A stretch of 52,572 bases of DNA from Micromonospora solifontis. GTDB lineage: Bacteria > Actinomycetota > Actinomycetes > Mycobacteriales > Micromonosporaceae. This document shows, one piece after another, positions 36,039-45,137 of this stretch (the stretch's first letter is position 1; every line of letters begins with the position of its first letter). The DNA lies in the NCBI RefSeq assembly GCF_003725545.1, contig NZ_RJLN01000037.1:1-52572 (forward strand), in the 5' to 3' direction. Under the pieces are notes generated by a model. That model had not been told where the DNA came from. It made no database searches and saw nothing but the letters and a program-made list of their open reading frames with translations. The position numbers and the translations under genes are program-made.

Positions 36039-36962
36039 TCACTGGGGCAGTTTAGGCAGCAGCGACGCGGCGTTGTCACCGACGCCGTACTGGCCGGCCT
36101 TCTTCTCGGTCAGCTGCTGCACCAGCGCGAGGCTGGTGACGAGCTGGCCCTGCACGGTGTTGGCGTTGTCGACGGTCGAGATGGTCTGGGAGAGCACCGG
36201 GTCGCCGCGGACCACGGAGACGACGTTGCCGCCGGCCGAGCCCATCCCGCCGACCACGATCGCGCCGGTCCGGTCGAACTGCTCGGCGATCTTCACCACC
36301 GACTCGTCCTTCTTCGCCGAGTCCTTGTCGACGTACGGCTGGCCGCTGACCAGCACCACCGCCTCGGCGGCCCCGTTGATCTTGTCCTCCGGGGTGAGGT
36401 AGCCGGCGGTCGCGTAGGACTGCAGCACCGACCGGCGTTCGGCGTCGGGGGTCGCCGGGCTGCCCTGCGGCCGGTCCAGCAGCACGCTGGCGAGCAGGGC
36501 GCTGGAGGTCTCCACGCCGTGCCCGTTGCCGGGCAGGCCGGACACCTGGACGCCGTTGGCCAGCTCCAGCAGGTTGTTGTTGCTGTCCGGGTTGATGAAC
36601 TTGTCCTGGATGTCGATCCGGCCGGTGATGTTGGCCCCGGCGAGCTGGAGCATCTTCACCACGCCCTCGGTGTGGTCGCGCCCGCTGGGCAGGCTGAGCA
36701 CCAGCACCCGGTGGCCGGCCAGCTTGCCGGGGAGGACGACCTGCGCCATCTCGGCGGCGAAGTCCTCCTCCATGTCCAGTTCCTTCTGCAGGCTGTTGAC
36801 CGACTGGCGCATCTGCGAGTTGTCCTTGCGCAGCGCGTTGACGTTCTCCTTCAGCGAGTCGGCGACCGGCCCGTTGAGGGCGGCCGTGCCGACCACCAGG
36901 CCGATCGCCAACGCCAGGAAGACCGCGGTCAGGGACACCACGTGGTAGCGGAAGTTGATCAC
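36039..36962 (-). CDS. SteB/MctB family membrane protein (copper transporter family)
   Basis: 307 residues. One N-terminal helix (MINFRYHVVSLTAVFLALAI, ending GLVVGTAAL) is followed by a coiled coil (NALRKDNSQMRQSVNSLQKE) and an extracytoplasmic alpha/beta domain (GKLAGHRVLVLSLPSGRDHT; RTGAIVVGGMGSAGGNVVSV). In M. tuberculosis the homologue Rv1698 (MctB) affects copper tolerance; in Corynebacterium the SteB homologue acts with SteA in daughter-cell separation. The neighbouring steA gene and envelope enzymes favour the cell-separation role here. It starts at GTG 36962, 28 bases after steA. Confidence 0.92.
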   Translation of the reverse strand: MINFRYHVVSLTAVFLALAIGLVVGTAALNGPVADSLKENVNALRKDNSQMRQSVNSLQKELDMEEDFAAEMAQVVLPGKLAGHRVLVLSLPSGRDHTEGVVKMLQLAGANITGRIDIQDKFINPDSNNNLLELANGVQVSGLPGNGHGVETSSALLASVLLDRPQGSPATPDAERRSVLQSYATAGYLTPEDKINGAAEAVVLVSGQPYVDKDSAKKDESVVKIAEQFDRTGAIVVGGMGSAGGNVVSVVRGDPVLSQTISTVDNANTVQGQLVTSLALVQQLTEKKAGQYGVGDNAASLLPKLPQ

Positions 36963-36990
36963 GCTTGCAGCCTCTTGATCGTCGGGGAGC

Positions 36991-38169
36991 TTAGAAGAGC
37001 TGGCCGAGCTGGAACACGAAATTGTCCCACCATTCGGAGACCACGCCCAAATACGCCTTCCCCACGGTGGAGACCGCCACTGCCGAGGCCATCGCGGCCA
37101 CCGCCGACAGGACCAGCAGCAGCAGCGACGACCCCGAGATGCTCTGCCGGTAGAGCCGGCTCACCCCCTTGGCGTCGACCAGCTTGCCGCCCACCTTCAA
37201 CCGGGTCAGGAAGGTCGAGGCCATCCCGCCGCGGCCCTTGTCCAGGAACTCCACCAGGGTGGCGTGGGTGCCGACGGCGACGAGCAGCGAGGCGCCCTTC
37301 TCGTCGGCCAGCAGCATGGCCAGGTCCTCGCTGGTCGCGGCGGCCGGGAAGGTGACCGCCGGCACGCCCAGCCCGTTGACCCGGGCCAGGCCCGGCGCCC
37401 GGCCGTCCGGGTACGCGTGCACGATCACCTCGGCGCCGCAGCGCAGCACGTCGTCGGTGACCGAGTCCATGTCACCGATGATCATGTCAGGCGTGTACCC
37501 CGCCTCGACCAGCGCGTCCGCGCCGCCGTCCACCCCGATCAGCACCGGCTTGAACTCCCGGATGTACGGGCGCAGCACGTCCAGGTCGGCCTTGTAGTCG
37601 TAGCCCCGGACCACGATCAGGCAGTGCCGGCCCTGGATCTGGGTCTGGATCTCCGGCACGCCGACCCCGTCGAGCAGCAGATCGCGCTCCTGCTTGAGGT
37701 AGTCCATGGTGTTGGCGGCGAACGCCTCCAACTGGACCGACAGCCCCTCGCGGGCGTCCGCCATCGACTTGGCCACGGTCTCGGCGTCCTGCAGCGCGCC
37801 GTGCGCGACCGGCTCCTCGCCGACGAAGACCGTGTTGCCCTCGATCCGCACCACGTCGCCCTCGCGGATCTGCTCGAAGACGCTCTCGCCCAGGTCGTCC
37901 AGGAGCGGGATGCCGGCGGAGATCAGCACCTCGGGGCCGAGGTTCGGGTACCGCCCCGAAACCGAGGGCTTGGCGTTGAGCACGGCGCCGACACCGACGG
38001 CGACCAGCGAGTCGGCGGCCACCCGGTCCAGGTCGACGTGGTCGATGACCGCGATGTCGCCGGGCCGGAGCCGGCCGACCAGCCGTTTCGTCCGGCGGTC
38101 GAGGCGCGCGGTGCCGAGGATCGAGCCCGGTTCCGCGTTCCGGTTCCGGCGCAACGTGGGTAGACGCAT
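36991..38169 (-). CDS. steA: Cytokinetic ring protein SteA
   Basis: 392 residues. The middle is a thiamine-pyrophosphokinase-like fold: LIGVDGGADALVEAGYTPDM, then IIGDMDSVTDDVLRCGAEV. The N-terminal part (RLVGRLRPGDIAVIDHVDLD) is specific to SteA. A helix near residue 350 (GSSLLLLVLSAVAAMASAVA) anchors the C terminus. SteA is recruited to the division ring in Corynebacterium and, with SteB, promotes septal peptidoglycan cleavage. The ATG at 38169 has AGGATGG upstream; an ATG at 38178 is possible. It is the first gene of the steA-steB-envelope-pyrG run. Confidence 0.94.
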   Translation of the reverse strand: MRLPTLRRNRNAEPGSILGTARLDRRTKRLVGRLRPGDIAVIDHVDLDRVAADSLVAVGVGAVLNAKPSVSGRYPNLGPEVLISAGIPLLDDLGESVFEQIREGDVVRIEGNTVFVGEEPVAHGALQDAETVAKSMADAREGLSVQLEAFAANTMDYLKQERDLLLDGVGVPEIQTQIQGRHCLIVVRGYDYKADLDVLRPYIREFKPVLIGVDGGADALVEAGYTPDMIIGDMDSVTDDVLRCGAEVIVHAYPDGRAPGLARVNGLGVPAVTFPAAATSEDLAMLLADEKGASLLVAVGTHATLVEFLDKGRGGMASTFLTRLKVGGKLVDAKGVSRLYRQSISGSSLLLLVLSAVAAMASAVAVSTVGKAYLGVVSEWWDNFVFQLGQLF

Positions 38170-38239
38170 CGTGACCATCCTGGCATGTGAGGCAGGTTTT
38201 GCTGTCGCGACATGCCTGAGCAGGGCCGCCTACCCAGGG

Positions 38240-38269
38240 AAGCACACCGGAGCGCATGCCGGTGTGCTT
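38240..38269 (-). terminator. Terminator hairpin after recN
   Basis: AAGCACACCGG (38240-38250) and CCGGTGTGCTT (38259-38269) are perfectly complementary around an 8-base loop. On the minus strand it lies 18 bases past the recN stop and before the steA start, so it separates the two units. There is no T-tract. Confidence 0.75.
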
Positions 38270-38287
38270 GCGCTCACAATCCCGGGG

Positions 38288-40045
38288 TCACGGACGCCTT
38301 TCCTTGGCCGCCACGGCCAGGAGTTCCTCGGCGTGCGCGATACCCAGATCCGAATCCGGCAAACCCGCCAGCATCCGGGCCAGCTCCCGGGCCCGTTCCG
38401 TGTCCTCCACCACCCGCACCCCGCTGGTGGTCACCGCTCCCCCGGTGTCCTTCGCCACCACCAGATGGCGGTCGGCGAACGCGGCCACCTGCGGCAGGTG
38501 GGTGACCACCAGGACCTGGTGGCTGCGGGCCAGCCGGGCCAGCCGCCGGCCGATCTCCACCGCGGCCTGCCCGCCGACGCCCGCGTCGACCTCGTCGAAG
38601 ACCAGGGTGGGCGGCCCGCCGGAACCGGCGAAGACCACCTCGATGGCGAGCATCACCCGGGACAGCTCGCCGCCGGAGGCGCCCCGCTGCAACGGCAGCG
38701 CCGGCGCGCCCGGGTGGGCCAGCAGCCGCAGCTCCACCTCGTCGGCGCCGTCCGGGCCGACGCCCGCCTCGACGCCGTTGACGGTCAGGCTGGGCTCCGC
38801 CCGGCCTGCGGGCCGGGGCAGCACCGCCACCTCGATCCGGGCGTGCGGCATGGCGAGCCCGGCCAGCTCGACGGTGACCTGCTCGGCGAAGCGGACCGCC
38901 GCCTCCTGCCGGGAGGTGGAGACCCGCCCGGCCAGCTCGGCCACCTCGCCCGCCAGCCGGGCCGCCTCCTTGTCCAGCTCGTCCAGGAGATCGTCGGAGG
39001 TGTCCAGGTCGGACAGTCGGGTCCGGGCCCGCTCCGCCCAGGCGATCACCCCGTCGACGTCGTCGGCGTACTTGCGGGTCAACGCGCGCAGCGCGGCCCG
39101 CCGCTCGTAGACCGCCTGCAGGCGGGCCGGGTCGGCGTCCAGCCCGGCCAGGTAGGCCGACAGCTCCGCGGCCACGTCGCTGACCAGGGTGGCCGCCTCC
39201 TCCAGCCGCAGGGCCAGCTCGCCCAGCGCCGGGTCGGTGCCGGCCTGCGCCTCCAGCGTGCGCCGGGCGGTGCCGAGCAGCGCGCCGGCGTCGGGCGTCT
39301 CGTCGGTCGCCTCCACCCCGCCGGCCACGCACTGCTGGGCGAGCTGGGCCGCGGTGCGCAGCCCCTCGGCGTGCTCCAGGCGCTGCGCCTCCGCCTTCAG
39401 CTCGTCGTCCTCGCCGGGCTGCGGGTCGACCCGGGTGATCTCGTCGAGGCCGAGCCGGAGCAGGTCGGCCTCCTGATTGCGGGCGCGGGCGTTGCGCCGC
39501 CGGTCGGCCAGGTCGTCGACCACCGCCCGCCACCGGGTGTACGTCTCGCGCAGGGCGTCGAGCAGCTTCTCGTGCTCCGGCCCGGCGAACCGGTCCAGCG
39601 ACGCCCGCTGCTCCGCCGGGCGCAGCAGCCGGAGCTGGTCGGACTGGCCGTGCACGGCCACCACCTGCTCGCCGACCTCGCCCAGCATCGACACCGGCAT
39701 GCTGCGGCCGCCCAGGTGCGCCCGGGACCGGCCCTCCACGGTGACCGTGCGGCTCAGCAGCAGCGACCCGTCCTCGTCGGGCTCACCACCGGCGTCGGTG
39801 ATCCGGGCGTGCACCGTCTCGGCCACCCGGTCGTGCAGGCGCAGCCGCCCCTCCACCACCGCGCGGCCCGGTTGCGCCCGGACCCGGCCGGCGTCGGCCC
39901 GGCCGCCGAAGAGCAGCCCGAGGCCGGTCACCACCATGGTCTTGCCGGCGCCGGTCTCGCCGGTGATGACGTTCATCCCGCCCGTCAACGGGAGCGTGGT
40001 GTCCTCGATGACGCCCAGTCCGGTGATGCGCAGCTCTTCCAGCAC
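38288..40045 (-). CDS. recN: DNA repair protein RecN
   Basis: 585 residues, SMC-like. The Walker A is MNVITGETGAGKTMVVTGLG near residue 30. The signature motif is LQRGASGGELSRVMLAIEVV and the Walker B is PPTLVFDEVDAGVGGQAAVE, with coiled-coil segments (about 150-350) between head halves. RecN acts early in double-strand-break repair. It starts at GTG 40045 with VLEELRITGLGVIEDTTLPL; there is no strong Shine-Dalgarno. In M. tuberculosis recN directly follows nadK; here a regulator and a subtilase gene lie between them. Confidence 0.97.
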   Translation of the reverse strand: MLEELRITGLGVIEDTTLPLTGGMNVITGETGAGKTMVVTGLGLLFGGRADAGRVRAQPGRAVVEGRLRLHDRVAETVHARITDAGGEPDEDGSLLLSRTVTVEGRSRAHLGGRSMPVSMLGEVGEQVVAVHGQSDQLRLLRPAEQRASLDRFAGPEHEKLLDALRETYTRWRAVVDDLADRRRNARARNQEADLLRLGLDEITRVDPQPGEDDELKAEAQRLEHAEGLRTAAQLAQQCVAGGVEATDETPDAGALLGTARRTLEAQAGTDPALGELALRLEEAATLVSDVAAELSAYLAGLDADPARLQAVYERRAALRALTRKYADDVDGVIAWAERARTRLSDLDTSDDLLDELDKEAARLAGEVAELAGRVSTSRQEAAVRFAEQVTVELAGLAMPHARIEVAVLPRPAGRAEPSLTVNGVEAGVGPDGADEVELRLLAHPGAPALPLQRGASGGELSRVMLAIEVVFAGSGGPPTLVFDEVDAGVGGQAAVEIGRRLARLARSHQVLVVTHLPQVAAFADRHLVVAKDTGGAVTTSGVRVVEDTERARELARMLAGLPDSDLGIAHAEELLAVAAKERRP

Positions 40046-40124
40046 AGCACCCGACAGTAGACGCGCCCTGCGACAGTTGGCCAGCCGGCGCGGGCTTGGC
40101 TGTGGCCCGCGTACGGCCGCGTCG

Positions 40125-40130
40125 TACAGT
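40125..40130 (+). promoter_or_regulatory. -10 box of a leaderless promoter (TrmB/LuxR-like regulator)
   Basis: TACAGT ends 8 bases before the GTG at 40139 and no Shine-Dalgarno is present. A -35 is not clear; TTGGCT at 40096-40101 is too far for direct pairing. Confidence 0.5.
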
Positions 40131-40138
40131 TCTGCCCC

Positions 40139-41122
40139 GTGCTGGACGTGATCGGGCTGACCCCGGACGAGGAGCAGCTCTACCGCTGCCTGGTACGGCT
40201 CACCACCGCCCGGGCGGCGGAACTGGCCGAACGGCTGGGCCGCCCGACGGCGGTCGTCCGCGCGCAGCTCGACGCCCTGCGCGGGCAGGGACTGGTGCTG
40301 GCCACCGGGCCGGAGCCGGACGCGCCGCTGCGGCCGCTGCCGCCCGACGTCCCGCTCGGCGCGGCGCTGCTGCGCCGCCAGGAGGCCCTTGAAGCGGCCC
40401 GCGCGTCGGTCACCCAGCTCACCGAGGAGTACCGGGCCGGGATGCGCCGGCACGACGCCGACCACCTGGTCGAGGTGATCACCGGCGCGCGGGCGCTACG
40501 CGAGCGCCTGCGGGACATGCAGAACGGCGCCCGCGACGAGGTGCTCTGGTTCTGCCGGGCCAACCCGCTGGCCATGCCCGGCCAGGAGAACGTCGAGGAG
40601 TTCGACGCGCTGGCCCGCGGCGTCCGCTACCGGGCCATCTACGAACGGGAGATGCTCCTGGAACCGGGCGCGCTGGCGGACGTCGAGCAGGGCGTACGCG
40701 CCGGGGAGCAGGCCCGGGTCCTGGACCGGCTGCCGGTCCGGCTGGCCATCGTCGACGGCCGGACGGCGATCTGCCCGCTCGTCGGCGAGCGGGACAGCGG
40801 TGAACCGACGGCCGCGGTGATCGGCCGCAGTCAACTGCTGGACGCGTTGCTCGCGCTCTTCGAGAGCCACTGGCTGATGGCGACCCCGCTGCGCTCGGCC
40901 GACCCGCCCACCGACCGGGGCCGGGACGGCTACCTGCCCGACGCCGAGGAGTCCCGGCTGCTGTCGCTCTTCGTGGCCGGCGTGCCGGACAAGTCCATCG
41001 CCTCACAGCTCGGGGTGAGCCGGCGTACCGTCCAACGCCGGCTGGCCGACCTGATGGCGATCGCCGGGGTGGACACCCGGCCCGGGCTGGCCTTCCAGGT
41101 CGCCCGCCGGGGCTGGATCTGA
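40139..41122 (+). CDS. TrmB-like/LuxR-type helix-turn-helix regulator
   Basis: 327 residues with a DNA-binding domain at each end. The N-terminal winged helix (LTPDEEQLYRCLVRLTTARA, then AELAERLGRPTAVVRAQLDA) is of TrmB type. The middle (about 110-250) is a ligand-sensing segment with a phospholipase-D-like look (VLWFCRANPLAMPGQENVEE). The C terminus is a LuxR-family helix-turn-helix: FVAGVPDKSIASQLGVSRRT, then VQRRLADLMAIAGVDT. Such regulators are abundant in actinobacteria and frequently neighbour the secreted-protease genes they may control. The gene converges with the subtilase gene; tandem hairpins separate the two. Confidence 0.86.
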   Translation: MLDVIGLTPDEEQLYRCLVRLTTARAAELAERLGRPTAVVRAQLDALRGQGLVLATGPEPDAPLRPLPPDVPLGAALLRRQEALEAARASVTQLTEEYRAGMRRHDADHLVEVITGARALRERLRDMQNGARDEVLWFCRANPLAMPGQENVEEFDALARGVRYRAIYEREMLLEPGALADVEQGVRAGEQARVLDRLPVRLAIVDGRTAICPLVGERDSGEPTAAVIGRSQLLDALLALFESHWLMATPLRSADPPTDRGRDGYLPDAEESRLLSLFVAGVPDKSIASQLGVSRRTVQRRLADLMAIAGVDTRPGLAFQVARRGWI

Positions 41123-41184
41123 CCCGACCGGCACCGCCGCCGGCCCCGCTTCCCGAGTGCGGTGCCGGCGGCGGCGACGGCCGC

Positions 41185-41278
41185 GGCCGTCCGGGGTGCC
41201 CACACCCCCTGGCGGTCACCCCGGACGGCCGAGGAGGACGTCCGCGCGGGTGAGGGGGGTTCGCCCCGCGCGGACGTC
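41185..41278. terminator. Two tandem perfect hairpins between convergent genes
   Basis: Hairpin 1: GGCCGTCCGGGGTG (41185-41198) pairs with 41217-41230 around an 18-base loop. Hairpin 2: GACGTCCGCGCGGG (41237-41250) pairs with 41265-41278 around a 14-base loop. Both have 14 perfect pairs. They fill the gap between the regulator (ending 41122) and the subtilase gene (ending 41282) and probably stop transcription from both sides. Confidence 0.8.
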
Positions 41279-41281
41279 GGC

Positions 41282-44200
41282 TCAGCGCAGCCCGTACGCG
41301 TCGAGCACGGTCTGCTCGACGGTGTTGCCGGCCCCGTCGCGGGCGTGCACCCGCAGCGACACCGTGCCGTGCCCGGCCGGCACCTGCGCGGTGAACCGGG
41401 TGCCGGAGCCGCGCACCGGCACCGCCCGCCAGCTCGAGCCGCCGTCGAAGGACACCTCGACCCGGACGGCCGCACCGGTCGGCGCCGGCACGCCGGCCGG
41501 CTGGCGCAGCGTCAGCCCCACCGGGTGCGGGTGGCCGCCGGCCACCTCGCCGCGCAGGTCGGCCGGGACCCGGTAGTCCACCTGCAGCAGCGGCAGCGGC
41601 TGGGCGGCGTCCCCGGTCGGACGGGCCGAGCTGAACTCCCACGCCGTCTCGGTCCGGGTGGCCCAACGCCACTCGTCCGACGAGCGCCGGGTGGTCAGGT
41701 CCAGCCGGTAACGGGCCGCCCCGGGCACCGTCGGCACCGGTGCCCAGCCGCCGGAGAGGTCGGCGATCTGCTGCCCGTCCCGGCTGAGCCGGGCCTGCAC
41801 CGTGTCCTGTTCCTCACCGAACCCGGCCGGGGCGTAGTGGCCGTCGGCGTCGACGAACTCGGCGACCCGCAGGTCCAGGATGTCCCCGGTACGGGTGGGC
41901 AGCGGCGCCCCGCCGCCGACCGGCACGGCCGGCCGGACCACCGGCGCGTGCCACGTCTCGGTGACCCGGTCGTCGGCCGCGTACCGGCGGGGCCGCCCGG
42001 CCAGCCCGCCGATCAGCGGACCCCAGTCCGACCAGGACAGTCGGTGCAGCACCCGCTGCTGCCACCAGGAGTCCCCGGCGCTGACGAACTCCTGCCGCAC
42101 CGTGCCGGTACGCACCATCCGCTGGTCGTCGTTCCAGGAGTACTCCTGCCAGGGCCGCCACCCGAACCGCTGCTCGGCGGCCCAGTCGAAGCCGCCGGTG
42201 TCGGCGTAGCGGGCGGTCACCTCGGCGGTGTTGTCCGCGGTGACCCGGTGCAGGATCCGCTCGGGCACCCGCCCCTTCGACACCTGCCACACGTCGTACA
42301 GGTAGGGGCTGTCCACGGTCAGCGTCAGGTCCAGGGTGGCGCGGCCGCGCTTCGCCGCCGCGATCATCGGCTGTCCGTCGTCGTACGCGACCACGAGCGA
42401 CGGGATCGGCAACCGGTCCCCGTCCGGGCGCCAGACCGTCCACGCGCTCCGGTCCGCCGGGCGGACGATGAGCACGGTCGCGGCACCGGCCGCCGTGGCG
42501 TCGGCGATCTGGTCCTCCTCGGCGCGGTCGTAGCTGCCGGCGACCAGCGCGGCCGCCCCTCGGACGCCGGCCCGGGCCAGCTCGGCGGGAGTGCCGTCGC
42601 CGGCCCAGACCAGCGGCAGCTTCCGCCGGCCGGCCGGTGCCGGCGACTGGCCCAGCAGGTTGATGTCCAGCGGGCCGGTGACGTTGCTGACCTGGGCGGT
42701 CACCATGGGCGCGACGAGCTGCCAGCGGGAGGCGAACTCGAACTCGCCCCGGCGCACCGGCCGGGTCGGCGTGACGTTCACCTGCTGGACCGTGCTGAAC
42801 GCCATCACGCCGTGGTCGACCTGCCGGCCGTTGCCGAAGACCCGGTGCTCGTAGAAGCTGATCGTGTCCCGCTGCTCGGTGGGCTTCGGCGTCTCGATCC
42901 GCACCGGGGTGCCCTGCCGCGGGTCGAGCACCACGGTCAGGTCCCGGTCGACGGTCAGCTCCGGATCGGTGACCAGGGTGAGCTGCTCGTCCAGCGGGGC
43001 GCCGTGCTCGATCAACCCTTCGAGCAGGTACGGGCCCTCCTCCACCGACACCTGCCACTCCATGCCGGGGAGGAGGAAGCCGAGCCGGTCGGACTCCGCG
43101 TGCTCGCCGAACAGGGTCACCACCGACGCCGTACCCGACTGCCCCCGCAGGTCCAGCGCGCTGAGGGTGACGGTGTGCAGGGGGCCGCTGAGGGTGAGCC
43201 CGACGGCGGTCCGCACCGCGACACCGTCCGCCCCGGTGGCCACCAGCCAGCCGCCGTGCACCCCCCGATCCAGCTTCGCCGGGTCGGCGTGCAGCGGGAC
43301 GGCCACGCTGCCGCCGGCCGGCACGGTCACCTCGGTGGCGTCGAGCGACACCCCGTCCGGCTCGACCGTGCCGCTGTCCAGGTTGCGCAGGTCGAGCGCC
43401 AGGCGCAGGGTCTGCGCCGCGGCGGTGCCGTTGGTGTAGGTCACGGTCCGCGTCACCGGCACGCCGCCGGTGGCCACCCGGCCGAAGTCGGCGGTGGCCG
43501 AGCCGTACACCCGCTGGGTCAGCGCCCGGGCCACGTCGACGCGGCCGCCGCCCTGCTCGAAGACCGTCAGCGCGGGATTCGCCTTCGCCGTGCTGACCAG
43601 CGCGTCCTTCAGCTTCCCGGCGGTCCAGTCGGGGTGTTCCTGGGCGAGGATGGCGGCCGCGCCGGCGACGTGCGGGGTGGCCATCGACGTCCCGGACGCC
43701 CGCGTGTACAGGTCGTCCACCGGCGTACCCATGGTGGTGCCGGCGGCCCGGGCGGCGACGATGCCGACGCCCGGGGCGGTGATCTCCGGCTTCAGGCCGT
43801 TGTCCCCGGCGCGCGGGCCCCGGCTGGAGAACGGCGCCAGCTCGTCGTCGCGGTCGACGGCGCCGACGGTCAGCGCCGCGGTGGCCGCGCCCGGGGTGCC
43901 GACGCTGCTCGCCGCGCCCTCGTTGCCGGCGGCGATCACGAACAGGGTGCCGGTCTCCGCGGTCAGGTCGTCGACCGCCTCGCTCATCGGGTCGGTGCCG
44001 TCGGTCGGCGGGCCGCCGAGGCTCATGCTGACCACCCTCGCGCCGGAGTGGGCGGCCCACTCCATGCCGGCGATGATCGACGAGTCGTACCCGGCGCCCG
44101 AGTCGTCGAGCACCTTGCCGACCAGCAGCCGCGCGCCCGGCGCGACGCCCTTACGCAGCCCGTCAGCGGCCGCGCCGCTGCCGGCGATGGTGGCGGCCAC

Positions 44201-45022
44201 GTGCGTGCCGTGACCGTGCCCGTCCCGGGCGCTGCCGCCGCCGGTGAAGTCCCGCGCCTCGGCGATCCGGCCGGCCAGGTCCGGGTGGCCCGCGTCGACG
44301 CCGGTGTCGAGCACCGCGACCTCGACGCCCGCGCCGTCCCGGCCGGCCGCCCAGGCCGCCGGCGCGCCGATCTGCGGCACGCTGCGCTCCAACGCCACGT
44401 GCACCCGCCCGTCCAGCCAGACCCGGGCCACGCCGGCGCCGAAGCGGGCCGGCGAGCCGGCCGCGGTACGCGCCACGGAGGTGCCGCGCAGCGCCGTCCA
44501 CAACCCACCGAGGTCGTCCCGGCCGACCCGCAGGGCGGCGCCGTTGATGCTCTCCAGCGGGCGGACGGCGGTGGCCCCGGCCAGCGTCCGCACCCGGCCC
44601 GCGGCCGGCTCCTGGTAGCGCACGATCAGCGGCAGCGCGTCCCGCTCGACGTCGCCGTACCCGTCGGCGACCAGCTCCTGCACGTCGAACAGGTCCGGGT
44701 CGAGCACCCCGGCCGCCAGGTACGGGACGGCGTCGCTGGGCAGCACCCGTAGCCCGCCGTCGGCCTGCACGGTCTGGAAGGTGATCCGCTCCCGGCCGGG
44801 GCCGGGGTGGACCGTGGCGGCGACCCGGCCGGGGGCGGCCCGGACGAGCTCGACCCGGTCGCCGGTGATCAGGGTGACCCGGGCGGGTGCCGGGTCCGGG
44901 CCGGCGGTGGCCGGGCTCGGGGCGGCGGGCGGGGCGGGCGGGTCGGCGGACGCCGGTGCGGCGAGCCCGACCAGCAACGCGCCGACCGCGCCGGCGGCGA
45001 GCCAGCGTGGGGACCGGTGCAT
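41282..45022 (-). CDS. Secreted S8 (subtilase) serine peptidase, large multidomain
   Basis: 1246 residues. A signal peptide covers residues 1-26 (LAAGAVGALLVGLAAPASA). A propeptide-like region follows to about 215. The peptidase S8 domain occupies about 225-470 with Asp239 (AVLDTGVDAGHPDL), His274 (DGHGHGTHVAATIAG), Asn367 (AAGNEG) and Ser446 (GTSMATPHVAG). Beyond it are about 770 residues of beta-rich sequence with fibronectin- or Ig-like segments and a probable PA-like insert (AAGAATVLIVRPADRSAWTV). The end (GNTVEQTVLDAYGLR) resembles a proprotein-convertase-like or sandwich domain. It should be exported and cleave extracellular proteins or peptides. GAGGAG precedes the ATG at 45022. A 14-base palindrome lies about 100 bases upstream. 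Its likely regulator is the convergent gene at 40139. Confidence 0.96.
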   Translation of the reverse strand: MHRSPRWLAAGAVGALLVGLAAPASADPPAPPAAPSPATAGPDPAPARVTLITGDRVELVRAAPGRVAATVHPGPGRERITFQTVQADGGLRVLPSDAVPYLAAGVLDPDLFDVQELVADGYGDVERDALPLIVRYQEPAAGRVRTLAGATAVRPLESINGAALRVGRDDLGGLWTALRGTSVARTAAGSPARFGAGVARVWLDGRVHVALERSVPQIGAPAAWAAGRDGAGVEVAVLDTGVDAGHPDLAGRIAEARDFTGGGSARDGHGHGTHVAATIAGSGAAADGLRKGVAPGARLLVGKVLDDSGAGYDSSIIAGMEWAAHSGARVVSMSLGGPPTDGTDPMSEAVDDLTAETGTLFVIAAGNEGAASSVGTPGAATAALTVGAVDRDDELAPFSSRGPRAGDNGLKPEITAPGVGIVAARAAGTTMGTPVDDLYTRASGTSMATPHVAGAAAILAQEHPDWTAGKLKDALVSTAKANPALTVFEQGGGRVDVARALTQRVYGSATADFGRVATGGVPVTRTVTYTNGTAAAQTLRLALDLRNLDSGTVEPDGVSLDATEVTVPAGGSVAVPLHADPAKLDRGVHGGWLVATGADGVAVRTAVGLTLSGPLHTVTLSALDLRGQSGTASVVTLFGEHAESDRLGFLLPGMEWQVSVEEGPYLLEGLIEHGAPLDEQLTLVTDPELTVDRDLTVVLDPRQGTPVRIETPKPTEQRDTISFYEHRVFGNGRQVDHGVMAFSTVQQVNVTPTRPVRRGEFEFASRWQLVAPMVTAQVSNVTGPLDINLLGQSPAPAGRRKLPLVWAGDGTPAELARAGVRGAAALVAGSYDRAEEDQIADATAAGAATVLIVRPADRSAWTVWRPDGDRLPIPSLVVAYDDGQPMIAAAKRGRATLDLTLTVDSPYLYDVWQVSKGRVPERILHRVTADNTAEVTARYADTGGFDWAAEQRFGWRPWQEYSWNDDQRMVRTGTVRQEFVSAGDSWWQQRVLHRLSWSDWGPLIGGLAGRPRRYAADDRVTETWHAPVVRPAVPVGGGAPLPTRTGDILDLRVAEFVDADGHYAPAGFGEEQDTVQARLSRDGQQIADLSGGWAPVPTVPGAARYRLDLTTRRSSDEWRWATRTETAWEFSSARPTGDAAQPLPLLQVDYRVPADLRGEVAGGHPHPVGLTLRQPAGVPAPTGAAVRVEVSFDGGSSWRAVPVRGSGTRFTAQVPAGHGTVSLRVHARDGAGNTVEQTVLDAYGLR

Positions 45023-45123
45023 GCGATGCGCTCCTCTACTCCAGAGCCGCCTCGGTGGAGGTCGGCCGTCCGGAGTCTGCGCCGAAGATCATCGGTCGGT
45101 CACCGGTTACGGCCCGCCCTACC

Positions 45124-45137
45124 GGCGACATGTCGCC
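45124..45137. promoter_or_regulatory. 14-base perfect palindrome upstream of the subtilase gene
   Basis: GGCGACATGTCGCC is a perfect palindrome with no spacer, 102 bases before the subtilase ATG (45022, minus strand). Its size suits a dimeric helix-turn-helix protein; the LuxR-type regulator at 40139 is a candidate. I see no exact second copy in the other intergenic regions I inspected. Confidence 0.45.

Noticed and set aside
41162..44752. A 1196-residue plus-strand open frame opposite the subtilase gene
   Set aside because: It mirrors the subtilase codons (third-position GC), has no family motif and lacks a ribosome-binding site. It is a typical high-GC antisense frame.
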